NCBI RefSeq assembly: GCF_000787835.1
Contig: NZ_BBPP01000002.1
Span: forward strand, 249,437-313,436
Source: Streptacidiphilus melanogenes
GTDB lineage: Bacteria; Actinomycetota; Actinomycetes; Streptomycetales; Streptomycetaceae
Direction of reading: 5' to 3'
Length of the DNA: 64,000 nucleotides
Shown: in pieces, positions 63,867 through 64,000 of the stretch
Numbering within the stretch: the stretch's first letter is position 1
How the letters are laid out: each line of letters starts with the position of its first letter
Notes under the pieces: model-generated
Databases searched by the model: none
Told to the model about the DNA's origin: nothing
What the model saw: only the letters and a program-made list of their open reading frames with translations
Made by a program: the position numbers and the translations under genes

Positions 63867-64000
63867 GAACCCCGGACGAGCCCTTAGGGGATCCCCCCGC
63901 CGTTCGGGTGTTCGGAGTTCATCCGTTGGTATGAAGAGGTTTTTCAGCCGGTCGGTAGTCTCGAGGGAGCTTGCTTTTTCCACCCGTTAGTCGCACCCGG
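63867..64000. other. Right-end interval, no gene seen
   Basis: This 134-nt tail contains GTATGAAGAGG and an ACGAGCCCTTAGG stretch. It may hold the promoter of a gene outside the window; no start is visible. Confidence 0.4.

Overview
The window is high-GC (roughly 70% or more) actinobacterial chromosome, almost certainly from Streptomycetaceae (Streptomyces, Kitasatospora or Streptacidiphilus). The evidence is an HrdD-type principal-like sigma factor, the GlpR/Glp/MoaC/MogA/GalU block beside 5-formyl-THF cyclo-ligase, a Ser/Thr kinase fused to a PQQ-type propeller, frequent GTG starts and many 4-nt ATGA/GTGA stop-start overlaps. No rRNA, CRISPR array, transposase, integrase or phage gene was seen.

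Positions 1 to about 23 kb look like conserved core chromosome. They hold a RidA-like tail, a rhodanese sulfurtransferase, a small HAD protein, tRNA-Ala(CGC), a minus-strand operon (GGDEF - galU - glp - moaC - mogA - GNAT - glpR), 5-FTHF cyclo-ligase, a membrane-anchored penicillin-acylase-family hydrolase, a CPA1 antiporter with an RCK_C-like tail, an FmdB zinc ribbon, an MTA-phosphorylase-like enzyme, MscL, small membrane proteins, hrdD, a PAP2 phosphatase and a GT39 plus GT2/GtrA pair.

From about 23 to 64 kb the window is mainly acyl-CoA catabolism: two AMP-forming ligases, one ADP-forming ligase, two thiolase-fold lipid-transfer proteins, two DUF35 partners, four acyl-CoA dehydrogenases, enoyl-CoA hydratase, an MFE2-like SDR, cyclase-type and amidohydrolase-type hydrolases, flavin and F420/flavin-type redox proteins, Zn-ADH, ALDH and an MFS carrier. 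It is interrupted by envelope and housekeeping genes (polyprenol-P-mannose synthase, galE, kinase, cyclopropane synthase, FabH-like KAS III, L,D-transpeptidase).

The most interesting signal is a 17-bp palindrome, TCTGACG-N3-CGTCAGA, found nine times. All nine copies lie just upstream of catabolic genes, mostly in divergent promoters. It looks like the operator of one local regulator that ties the scattered operons into one regulon; the TetR protein at 33877-34524 is the obvious candidate. The substrate is unknown. The enzyme set (Ltp/DUF35 pairs, two-subunit-style dehydrogenases, HsaB-like flavin reductase) resembles machinery for steroid- or isoprenoid-like acids, but that is inference. Other oddities are a frameshifted DoxX-like gene, a decayed copy of a thiolase 3' end beyond an unknown TPR-like gene, an isochorismatase-fold protein with all three catalytic residues changed, a 39-bp tandem repeat, and a 118-nt palindrome at an operon boundary.
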